A stretch of 16,045 bases of DNA from Dasytiphilus stammeri_B (GTDB taxonomy: Bacteria; Pseudomonadota; Gammaproteobacteria; Enterobacterales; Enterobacteriaceae). Of this stretch, positions 1 to 7,737 are shown piece after piece. A model generated the notes under the pieces. It did no database searches, was not told the DNA's origin, and saw nothing but the letters and a program-made list of their open reading frames with translations. The DNA is taken from positions 1-16,045 of the forward strand of contig JBAPLS010000014.1 of NCBI GenBank assembly GCA_037083765.1, read 5' to 3'. Within the stretch, counting starts at the first letter, position 1; each line of letters begins with the position of its first letter. Position numbers and translations under genes: made by a program.

Positions 1-318
1 CTTTCAAGAAAGATGGAATACATATTTGCAAAATCGTCAGTGTCTTCAGGGGGGGTAGTACTTTTTATAGATCTCCGTCATTCTTTCCGAGAATTAGATA
101 AGCATAATATCAGATTAGTTAGTGACCATAATTGACCAATATTAATTTTACTTTCTACATTCGATAAATGTTCTCGATAATTACAGAAAACAAGCTGCCC
201 ATATTGCGGGAAGATTTTTCCAATTTCAGAATTCTGTTCAGGTAGAAATATTTTCTTCACGCAAGAGAGTGGCATAGATAAACTTCCGCGCACACTGAAT
301 ATCTGATTAGGAAAATAA
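1..318 (+). pseudogene. engB: engB (yihA) pseudogene, 3' part, cut by window start
   Basis: Reading the first frame of the + strand gives a degraded copy of the C-terminal half of EngB/YihA, the GTPase that helps assemble the 50S ribosomal subunit. The stretch VVLFIDLRHSFRELD (about 55-99) matches the E. coli VVLMDIRHPLKDLD region after the GTPase G3 motif, and SGIDKLPRTL near 280-297 matches the C-terminal GVDKLRQKL. In-frame stops occur at 133-135 (TGA), 178-180 (TAA) and 304-306 (TGA), and the part around the NKxD motif is no longer recognisable. The gene converges on polA, as it does in E. coli, which supports the assignment. The TGA at 133 replaces a hydrophobic position, not a tryptophan, so recoding does not rescue it. 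The GTP-binding half lies outside the window. Confidence 0.8.
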
Positions 319-352
319 GAATGAAAACAATTGTAATCTAATGAGCTTGTGC

Positions 353-2225
353 TCAATTATGTCCTCTCCCTCTATTAACAAGTAGAGGAACATTCAAGCG
401 AATCCTGATGTTATTTTTCATAAGATCTCGTATCTAATAGGCGGACTCCTTCCCGGAAACCTGAGGAACTTCAAATAATAATTAATCATGAACTTATCCC
501 CATTCTAACAGAATTATTTTTATTTGTTATCCACTGATCTACTACTATCATAGCACGCTTAATAATTTCAGCCGACGGCCTTTACATTGGAGCATTAATT
601 GCAGTTCGAAATGCAGCATTTCGTCGCGCAATATTTTTAGAAAAGATGCTCGGAATATAGATTTTTCTTCCAGTTATGGTATTAACATATCCAGTCTTTT
701 GGACCTGAATTTTCATTTTTTTCATATATGTCAGAATATTAGGATAATGTTGAAAATATAAATTAATATAATTATGAGCATATGTCAGGGAAATATTTAG
801 CTGGTGTGACAATCCAAAAGCACTCATTCCATATATTACTCCAAAGTTAATTATTTTTCCTCGAGGCCGGTGTGCTTGTGTGACTTTTTTCAACGCAATG
901 TTAAAAAGATTAGAAGCAGTGAGAGAATGCAGCTCTTCGTGATTAAGAAAGAATTTAATGAAATTTTTTTCTTGAGATAAGTGAGTGAGAATACGTAATT
1001 CTATTTGGGAATAGTCTGCGGTGATCAGATCATATCCGGAGGATGCAATAAATTATTGCCTGATTTTTCGTCCTTCGGAAGTACGAACAGGAATATTTTG
1101 TAAATTTGGTTGACTTGAAGAAAGACGACCCGTGGTGGTGAGAGTTTGATGATAAGAAGTATGTAATCTACCGCTGGTAAAATTTATCATGTGCAGTAAT
1201 TTATCGGGATAGGAATACTTTAGTTTAGTGACCTGACGATATTTGATAACTATTTTAGGTAAAAATACTTTTCTGCTAGTTCGAGAAGAATTTGCGCATT
1301 TATACAAGGTCTTCTACTGGGGATATTATTCAGACGTAAAATATGATGTTGTTCAAACAGAACTTTCTGCACTGGGTGGGGATAAGACAACTGAAACGAT
1401 GTACCAGCTTTAGAGGATTTTCCAATTGATGTAAGCGATGATGAGATAATTCAGATGAATAGGATGAAAGAAAATGAGTGTCTATCAAAATTTCATGAGA
1501 CTCCATACGAAAAATAACTTTTAATAAAGGTCTTTCTATATGTTCATATATGTTTTTTAGGACTGAGTCTCGCGAAATAAGATGACACATTTTCAAATGC
1601 AGTTGTATAATGTCTGACTCTACTGCTGAGATACGCTGCTGTTCTATTACAGATTAGTACTTCTGCACACTTTTTCTTCTTTCCAGCAATGATCCACACC
1701 TTGTAACCAACGGTTAACCAGCGACTTTAAATTTCATCTCCTATTTTTAACACTTTCCAGCACATATGATTTTAACATCATATCAAAAATCATGCCTTTT
1801 ATTTCAATTCCATAATATTTAAGTAGTTTATTACTTTGCCTTGAAAGAAGAGCATATTTGAGAAATTTTTTCATTTTCTAAAATTAATTTTAAATGAGAA
1901 AATACTTCTACTCGAGTCTGGCTGTCGCGACTAGATATGGAAGGATAAGATAGAGAAAAAATAAATTACTTCGCCAGGATTGATAGAAAAAGCAAACCAC
2001 ATTAATTCTGCTCTCTTGCTAGAGCCCGAAATATGAATATTCAATGCTAATAAAGATGCTTGTTCGAGTTTTGTTGTCCATGAAACAAATGTTTTTTCAT
2101 CACTAAGTATGACATTACTATCCATAGATATTGATAGGTAAACTCTTTGACAATATGTGCTTCGTATACATCTTAGGGGTCCACCTACATCTTCGTCCAT
2201 ATATAATTATTACGATTTTCACTTC
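353..2225 (-). pseudogene. polA: polA 3' portion: decayed Klenow fragment (3'-5' exonuclease and polymerase domains)
   Basis: The minus strand downstream of the 5' nuclease frame still spells out the rest of DNA polymerase I, collinear with E. coli, but broken by stops and frameshifts. In order: the start of the 3'-5' exonuclease domain (about 1960-2140), where the Asp and Glu of FDTETD have become Asn and His (LALNIHI); the FDMM motif (about 1770); the linker helices (1330-1596); TTTGRLSSSQPNLQNIPVRT (1080-1140); polymerase motif A, ITADYSQIELRI (about 990-1026); the O-helix, HRPRGKIINFGVIYGMSAFG, with Arg and Lys in place (815-875); and a C-terminal NVPLLV ending at a TGA at 353-355. Clear nonsense codons occur just after GRKIRQ (about 1053) and after AINAPM (579-581). 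The length, about 1.87 kb, is close to the intact region, so decay is by point change and small indels. Confidence 0.93.
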
Positions 2226-3107
2226 TTAACTATACCAGTGAAACAAGTTGTAAAATTCATAATAGCTGAATAATGCTTGCAATTGTTCATTCTTTGGTTC
2301 GGTTACTGCCATATGTTCATAATTAGTTAAGATCTTCACATCGGTGATGATAGTGGCTAGTTGGCGAGAAAGAAAAGCAACTTCTTGATGTTGTTTTAAG
2401 CTATTTATAATTTTTTTTGCCTTACGATAAGGTATGATCTTTTCAATTTTATCTAAATTATAAAAAATTTCGTTTAAGCTCCCTATATTTTGTAAAAGTT
2501 TTTGTGCTGTTTTAATTCCTATTCCTGGAACTCCAGGAATATTATCTGAATAATCTCCCATTAAACCGATCAGATCCGTAATAAAATCTGGGATCACACC
2601 ATATTTCAAGAATACTTCCTGTGGTCCCAAAATAAAATTCTGAGAAGTCATAATTTTTATATTGGTAGTGACGAGTTGCGCAAAATCTTTATCATTGGTA
2701 CTGATATATATGATTTGTCCTTGTTTTTCCGCTTGTTTGGCTAATGTGCCAATTACGTCATCGGCTTCTACGCCTGCTTCTACCTGGATCGCAATACCCA
2801 TAGCTCTTATCAATTCATATAAAGGTTCTATTTGATCACAAAGTACTTGGGGCATCTGGGATCGATGTAATTTATATGCTTTAAACAACTCGTGTCTAAA
2901 TGTTTTTCCTTTAGCATCAAATGCTACTAACATATAAGTAGGATTATATCGATGTAAAAATCTATGGATCATCTTCATAAAACCATATATTGCACCGGTA
3001 GGGTCACCGCGACTATTAGTCAAGGTAGGAAAAATATAGTAAGCACGATATAAATAGGAAGTACCATCTATCAAAAATAGCGAATTTGTTCGGTTTATAT
3101 TGCACAT
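2226..3107 (-). CDS. polA: Stand-alone 5'-3' nuclease (N-terminal domain of DNA polymerase I)
   Basis: This 293-residue protein is the 5' flap nuclease domain of Pol I, which removes RNA primers and 5' flaps during Okazaki fragment maturation and excision repair. All acidic metal ligands of the family are visible: D14 in FLIDG, D64 in VAFDAKGKTFR, E114/D116/D117 in VEADDVIG, D139/D141 in TNDKD, and D185/D188 in GDYSDN, followed by the helix-hairpin-helix PGVPGIGIKTA. The start aligns with the E. coli start. The frame ends at a TAA (2226-2228) close to the natural linker before the 3'-5' exonuclease domain, and the remaining two thirds of polA is a pseudogene. It lies 24 bases downstream of dsbA on the same strand. 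The state resembles Buchnera, where polA is reduced to this domain. I infer that it is a functional single-domain gene because no catalytic residue is lost. Confidence 0.93.
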   Translation of the reverse strand: MCNINRTNSLFLIDGTSYLYRAYYIFPTLTNSRGDPTGAIYGFMKMIHRFLHRYNPTYMLVAFDAKGKTFRHELFKAYKLHRSQMPQVLCDQIEPLYELIRAMGIAIQVEAGVEADDVIGTLAKQAEKQGQIIYISTNDKDFAQLVTTNIKIMTSQNFILGPQEVFLKYGVIPDFITDLIGLMGDYSDNIPGVPGIGIKTAQKLLQNIGSLNEIFYNLDKIEKIIPYRKAKKIINSLKQHQEVAFLSRQLATIITDVKILTNYEHMAVTEPKNEQLQALFSYYEFYNLFHWYS

Positions 3108-3131
3108 CAGGATCTACTATTATCCATTGAA

Positions 3132-3722
3132 TTATGTGGTCTGTTGGGATAACAATTTTATTATTTTTGCATATTGCTGCCAACTATGGATATTATTTGT
3201 AATTAGATATTGACCATTTACTACAATGGTAGGAACAGAAGTGATTTTTAGATTTTTGGCTGATTCTTCTTGTTTCACTACCAAATAGTGAACCAAAAAA
3301 CTGTTCCATACCGCATCATAATCACGTTTTTTTATTCCTATTTTAAGGAAACAGCTACGTACATCTTCTGAAGAAAAAATATTTTTGTTTTTAATACCTT
3401 CAAATAACGGGGCAATTATTGCATCTTGAACATCGAGCACCATGGCTACACTCCATGCTTGAGTTAATATTTTTCCCATTGATCCTCCTAAAAAGGAGAA
3501 GTGATATCTATTTTTTAATTTATCATGGATAATATATTCTAATTGGTAACAATGAGGACATAAGAATGAAAAGAATTCTACTACCTTTGGTATTCCACTG
3601 ATAGGTGGGTCAATAATGGTTAGATAATGATCACCATTACGCAATGGAGACGAAAAAGCGGAAGATATATTAATCGAAAAAAAATTGATACAAATAAGTA
3701 GTACAATTAAACATTTTTTCAT
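3132..3722 (-). CDS. dsbA: Periplasmic thiol:disulfide oxidoreductase DsbA
   Basis: DsbA introduces disulfide bonds into exported proteins in the periplasm and is reoxidised by DsbB. The chosen start (ATG at 3722) gives 196 residues. An Sec signal peptide opens the protein: MKK, then a hydrophobic run (about residues 5-16) and a polar segment ending near SSA. The thioredoxin-fold active site reads FFSFLCPHCYQ, identical to the E. coli CPHC. The cis-proline loop is SVPTIVVNGQY, and the DsbA helical insert is recognisable (LTQAWSVAM, PLFEGI). The C-terminus is a few residues shorter than in E. coli. The frame is open upstream to 3848, but that 42-residue extension would bury the signal peptide and matches nothing I recognise. 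No strong Shine-Dalgarno precedes the chosen ATG. The neighbours yihF and yihG, which separate dsbA from polA in E. coli, are gone. Confidence 0.93.
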   Translation of the reverse strand: MKKCLIVLLICINFFSINISSAFSSPLRNGDHYLTIIDPPISGIPKVVEFFSFLCPHCYQLEYIIHDKLKNRYHFSFLGGSMGKILTQAWSVAMVLDVQDAIIAPLFEGIKNKNIFSSEDVRSCFLKIGIKKRDYDAVWNSFLVHYLVVKQEESAKNLKITSVPTIVVNGQYLITNNIHSWQQYAKIIKLLSQQTT

Positions 3723-3848
3723 TTTATTAACCAAAGAAATTATTCTATCAGCTTTAGTCGACGTATTCTTACTACAGAAGAGTCTTAATCCATTAAGTTT
3801 CTTAAGATAAAATTTATTACTTTTTTTCCAAAGTACTACAAATACCAT

Positions 3849-4097
3849 GAGGGTAACTTTTTGATATTTTATTCTCCTGAATATTCGAAAATTTTAAGCA
3901 ATAGATTTATTTTTATTTTATCCCTAATATGTAATGTGTTTTTTAGCTCCTATTATTCGGAGATGTTGAACAGTTAGATAGAATAGGAGTTAAGTTATTC
4001 AGTGCTTAATATGTGATTAAAGTATTAAGATTTAGTAATGATTCTATCTGTACTGTTGTGTATCATAAAAAGTACTGCTCTAATAATTATTCATTTC
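3849..4097. other. Gene-free gap between dsbA and purH remnant
   Basis: I see no coding frame or RNA gene here. CTCCTATT at 3947-3954 and AATAGGAG at 3982-3989 form an 8-bp inverted repeat with a 27-base loop, too weak to call. In E. coli, dsbA lies just beyond an rRNA operon (rrnA) and purH starts next to another (rrnE), so this gap sits where an rRNA operon might be expected, but no rRNA sequence is recognisable. Confidence 0.5.
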
Positions 4098-5602
4098 CAT
4101 CCCTTGCACTATTTTTTTCCTAACCTCACTCTTACTAGCTCGTGCTCTTGTCCACAAAGGGGTTAAATGACTTTTAACAGGAGGAACCGCACAGATATTA
4201 AATCATACCGGTCTACCAGTAAAAACACTTACCGATTATACACTCTTTTCTGAAATCATGAATGGAAGAGTCAATACTCTTCATCCAAAAATCTATGGGG
4301 AATATTATGGCGTCGAGACTTAGATGAACTAACAATGGATGAACAACTATCTATATATTTCCACGAGATTTAGGAGTAGTTAATTTTTATCCGTTCCGAC
4401 CACAAGGTGATAATACTTTTTAATCTCTTAAGCATGATATCGATCAGATAGATATTGGCTGATCATCTCTTGCCCGGACGGCGGCAAAAATTACTTTAAT
4501 ATAATTATTATAGTAGATCCACATGATTACGAATGTTTTATTACTGAAATGGATAATCACAATATTTCTATGACGTTAGAAAGGAGATGTACTTTAGCAA
4601 GAAAGGCATTTCAGTTAACAGCAGTATATGATAGTCTAATTTATAATTATTTTTCAGATGAGCATAATATTGCGAAAAAACAACGGAAAGAATGATCCCT
4701 AAGTTGACAGCTGAAATACATTTACATTTGTTCAAAAAAAGTCTCTACCTCTAATGGATGAAGAAGGAACTACTATAACAACCGCTCGACAGTTACAAAG
4801 AAAAGCACTGTTCTACAATAATATTGTAGATAGTGATACTGCATTAGAATGTGGACAAGAATTTCTTGATCATAGTCAAACATGCTAACCCATGCGGAGT
4901 CTCTTTGGGTAGTAATATTTACGCAGCAAAAAATCGTGTCAAACCGATTCTATCTCAGTTTTTGGCGTAATTATTGCAGTCAATCGTGAACTTGATAATA
5001 TACTGACAATTTGATGATTAAGAAACAGTTTGTTGATATTATTATCGTACCATCAGCCAATAAAATTATTAGCGACAAAACCGAATATCCTCATCCTTAT
5101 ATGTGAGAGAATGATCCTTCGTCCTAGTAAGGAATTACACTGAAAAAGTATTTTCGAGGTGAAAATTTTAGTTCAAGAAAATAACAGAAGTCTTACCCAA
5201 GAAGAAAATTGTCGAATAGTTAGTTATCGTTACCCTCCTCCGAGAGAATGGTAGGATGCTATTTTTTTAGCTGGAAAATATCAAAATTTAAGTCTTACGC
5301 TATTGTTTAGCCCTCTAATAAAATGGCTCTTGGGACAGGATGTGGTAAACTTATCAGGATAGGATCAGTAAAAATTGGCCATCTGAAAATAGAAGAACAA
5401 AATCTTGAGGTCCGGGAAGCAGTTATGTCTTCAGATAATTTCTTTTTTACCCTTTGGATCTAGCATTGAAGAAGCCGTCACCATGGGAATAACTTGTGTC
5501 ATTCAATCCGTAGGTTCCCTACGTGATAAAGAAGTTATTGCATCTGCTAATGAACATAATATTGCTATGATATTGACGAGTCCGCGTCACTTTTGTCACT
5601 GA
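4098..5602 (+). pseudogene. purH: purH pseudogene (AICAR transformylase/IMP cyclohydrolase)
   Basis: This is a nearly full-length but destroyed copy of PurH, the bifunctional enzyme for the last two steps of purine synthesis (AICAR to IMP). Recognisable pieces in order are LLTGGTAQIL (about 4171-4200), MNGRVNTLHPKIYG (about 4259-4300), GVVNFYPF (about 4373-4396), SLARTAAKIT (about 4466-4495), EMDNHNISMTLERR (about 4548-4590), DIIIVPSANK (about 5037-5066) and, at the end, MGITCVIQSVGSLRDKEVIA to RHFCH (5484-5602). Stops include TGA at 4168-4170, and a frame change occurs near 4300 (KIYG then GIL-RRD in the next frame). The start codon is no longer identifiable, so the left limit is approximate. 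The terminal 65-codon open frame (5405-5602) is only the residual tail. purD, expected next, is absent. purH faces hupA as in E. coli. Confidence 0.92.
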
Positions 5603-5723
5603 ATAGTCCTAATTTCTAGAAAACATTTAAAATTAGGGGCTTATCTAAGAGGTAAGAAGGGGACCCCAAAAAAATTAATAACTGTTAACTTATCCAGTAT
5701 CCCCTCCCTATATAGCCTGTTAT

Positions 5724-5999
5724 TTAGGATTTGACCGCGGCTCTTAAAATTTTTCCCGAAATAAAGGTTTGTACATTAGTAGCAGCTATTTTTATTTCTT
5801 GTCCAGTCTGTGGATTACGTCCGGTTCGTTCAGCACGATAATTAACTTTAAAAGTACCAAAACCGACTAGTTGGACTGTTTTTCCTGCTTTCAGTGATTC
5901 AGTAATAGCATCTAATAGAGCTTCCAGAGCTATTTTGGACTGTATTTTAGTTAATTGTGATTTTTCCGAAATTATTTCTATTAGTTCATTTTTTTTCAT
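5724..5999 (-). CDS. hupA: DNA-binding protein HU, alpha type
   Basis: HU is a small dimeric nucleoid protein that bends DNA and compacts the chromosome. The start is ATG at 5999, fixed by a good Shine-Dalgarno AAGGAG about 7 bases upstream, giving 91 residues; the longer in-frame ATG at 6026 has no support. The protein shows the N-terminal helices (KKNELIEIISEK), the body TVQLVGFGTFKVNYR and the DNA-binding arm RAERTGRNPQTGQEIKIAA. QLVGFGTFKVN and the arm fit HupA better than HupB (ALVGFGTFAVK). All conserved arm residues, including the intercalating Pro of RNPQTG, are present. The zraSR genes and purD, which separate hupA from purH in E. coli, are missing. If no hupB survives elsewhere, this would be a homodimer. 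Confidence 0.95.
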   Translation of the reverse strand: MKKNELIEIISEKSQLTKIQSKIALEALLDAITESLKAGKTVQLVGFGTFKVNYRAERTGRNPQTGQEIKIAATNVQTFISGKILRAAVKS

Positions 6000-6457
6000 A
6001 ATTTCTCCTTGATTTGACAATTTCAATTAATAGTTATTTTTATCTCAGATCAATGTGGCAGATGATATAAAATTATTTTACTTAAGGAAAGCAGTTCTGT
6101 TTTCTTTTCTAAGAGTTGATCAGGGTAAGTAGCTTACCTTATGTTATTCTGCTATACAAGTATTTAAAGAACCGTGCGAATCTAACCTCAATTAGTAAGT
6201 CAGTAGTCGTTAACTAGATAATAGATTACATCTATCTTCAATTTTCAGTAGATAACAACAATAAAAGTGATTTAATTTCTTACTAGAAACAAGCATGAAA
6301 AAATTTTTATAATATCAATATTTCAAAATAGAAAGATAAGTGAAATCATTGATTCAGAACTTTGAATAAATTCTTTTATTTAAAATCTAGAATATTAAAC
6401 AAAGTCAGGTACTCTTATTGAAAAGATTATTCTAGGAAAATTATGTATTTTTTCTGA
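6000..6457. other. Gene-free AT-rich region upstream of hupA
   Basis: No gene or recognisable remnant is visible on either strand. The part next to hupA must carry its leader and promoter, but I cannot pick a convincing -35/-10 pair. A short perfect inverted repeat, GGTAAG-TAG-CTTACC, lies at 6124-6138; its 3-base loop and lack of a T-run make it a poor terminator. The genes expected upstream of hupA in E. coli (yjaG, nfi, hemE) leave no trace that I can read. Confidence 0.4.
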
Positions 6458-6773
6458 GAAAACATTACAGATAATTCAAACAATCAATTACTACTAGAAA
6501 ATTTTTTATCCATTAATTTAGACATCAAAACTTTTCTTATGGAAGAAAAAGAATTTCTAATAGAAGACATAAAAATTTATCCCTTCCTTTACCTCGAGCA
6601 TGACCCAGGAGCTAAATTATCCGCTAAAACTATTATAGATCTTGATGTTATTTTTCGAATTTATCTCCAGTGGAGATTATTTCCTGGACTGATAATTAAA
6701 AATGAAAATAATTATTATTTATTTGCTATTTTTCTTTCGATACTTAGAAGTATCCGCCTAACGACTTTAAAAG
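6458..6773 (+). other. Unrecognised open frame running into a patch of N calls
   Basis: A frame on the + strand stays open from the TGA at 6455-6457 to the N patch at 6774, at least 105 codons, long for AT-rich spacer. The first ATG is at 6539, with no Shine-Dalgarno. From there the text is mixed: an acidic start (MEEKEFLIEDIK), then hydrophobic segments around residues 40-55 and 62-72 rich in Ile, Leu, Phe and Tyr. I recognise no family. It lies at a junction between hupA and tsaB, which are far apart in E. coli, so it could be the end of a gene broken by rearrangement, a decayed gene or chance. No function is proposed. Confidence 0.2.
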
Positions 6774-6832
6774 NACNGNNNNNANTNNNNNGNNTAGNNT
6801 NGNCTANNNANAGATNGNNNTNNNTNANTNNN
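6774..6832. other. Patch of intermittent N base calls
   Basis: Over 59 positions, N calls alternate with resolved bases (for example TAG and CTA remain). This is not a scaffold gap, which would be an unbroken run. It looks like a consensus built from reads that disagree or were poor, so nothing should be translated through it. Confidence 0.9.
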
Positions 6833-6985
6833 TGTAGTATTTCTCAGTAAATTATTAATAATGGTTAAATTTTTATTATCTGTGTACAAAAATGGCAATA
6901 GTATTTCTTCTCTACTTTGAATCACATTACTAGTATCAGTAAGAAACAATGATATTAAATATTGGGTGTGTGCTCATTAGGAATT

Positions 6986-7648
6986 TTATGCCATGCTGAA
7001 TGTTTCGTAGTCTGGAAGTTTAATAGGATCTATATTCTGATCAATTTTCAGTTTTCCTATGACTAAAGGAAAAATATATCTTGCTATGGGAATATTAGTA
7101 CTTTTAATTAGGTCCAACTCTTTCATGCTAGTTAAGTCAGGATACTTATCCCAACCGTTACCGGCCATTCCCCACGATCCTGTCAACTGTGAAATACGAT
7201 TTCTCATCTCCAACGTACTTAGTACTGTTTCAGTTTCTTTTCCGTACCATGAAATATTATCACGACGATATTCCGCCCAGTAAAATAATCCCATCTTTGC
7301 TTCCAGAGCTACCAACACTCTTTTTGTGCCCATTATCCTCCAAGAAGTTTCCGCCAGAAGAGCTAAAGTAGATACCCCTATCATAGACAACTCAGCACCT
7401 ATTCCCAGTCCCTGAGCTACTCCCATGCCAATTCGTAAACCGGTCAAACTTCCCGGACCCCTACTATATGCTATCGCATCAAGATCTTGGAGATATATCT
7501 CGCCTTCCATGAGTATTTGTTGAATCAAAGGTAAAAGACGCTGAGAATGATTTCTATAACAATATTCTATTCTCCAGTGGATTTGTCCTTGATTGAATAA
7601 AGCTACGGAACATACTTCGGTTGAAGTATCTAAAGATAAAATTCTCAT
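6986..7648 (-). CDS. tsaB: TsaB, partner of TsaD in tRNA t6A37 synthesis; C-terminus frameshifted
   Basis: TsaB (YeaZ) is the pseudoenzyme partner of TsaD in the TsaBDE complex, which adds the threonylcarbamoyl group to A37 of ANN-decoding tRNAs. The 220-residue frame opens with MRILSLDTSTEVCSVAL, the ASKHA-fold phosphate-1 region, and contains YSRGPGSLTGLRIGMGVAQG and ELSMIGVSTL, all family hallmarks. The end is odd. After DPIKL the frame runs LPDYETFSMA and stops at 6986, whereas the next frame reads QTTKHSAWHKIPNE and stops at 6955-6957, matching the normal E. coli ending (VAWKKLPGKE). One extra base in the GG pair at 7014-7015 would explain it. Only the last 15 or so residues are affected, so function may persist. 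In E. coli the neighbours are fadD and yoaA, both absent here. Confidence 0.92.
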   Translation of the reverse strand: MRILSLDTSTEVCSVALFNQGQIHWRIEYCYRNHSQRLLPLIQQILMEGEIYLQDLDAIAYSRGPGSLTGLRIGMGVAQGLGIGAELSMIGVSTLALLAETSWRIMGTKRVLVALEAKMGLFYWAEYRRDNISWYGKETETVLSTLEMRNRISQLTGSWGMAGNGWDKYPDLTSMKELDLIKSTNIPIARYIFPLVIGKLKIDQNIDPIKLPDYETFSMA

Positions 7649-7737
7649 TTTAACAAATACACAGTCATCATAACCAATTCAGAAGTAAATTTAATTGCAT
7701 CAATGATGATTCCTCCGGAACTCAAATAGGGCTTCTC

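Noticed and set aside
1..318. TGA read as tryptophan (altered genetic code) to rescue engB and purH
   Set aside because: The TGA codons fall at hydrophobic, non-Trp positions, TAA and TAG stops also occur in the remnants, and intact genes use TGG for Trp.
78..356. 92-residue minus-strand open frame
   Set aside because: It lies opposite the engB remnant and matches no family; the + strand reading explains the sequence.
582..893. 103-residue frame as a small separate polymerase-like gene
   Set aside because: It is the O-helix part of the broken Klenow region, bounded by stops in otherwise continuous polA homology.
5405..5602. 65-residue + strand frame as an independent small gene
   Set aside because: It is the residual C-terminal end of purH.
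5660..5675. GGGGACCCC followed by a run of A as a terminator
   Set aside because: The loop would be one base, which cannot form a hairpin of use.
7059..7371. Two + strand open frames inside tsaB
   Set aside because: Both are shadows of the conserved tsaB frame on the other strand.
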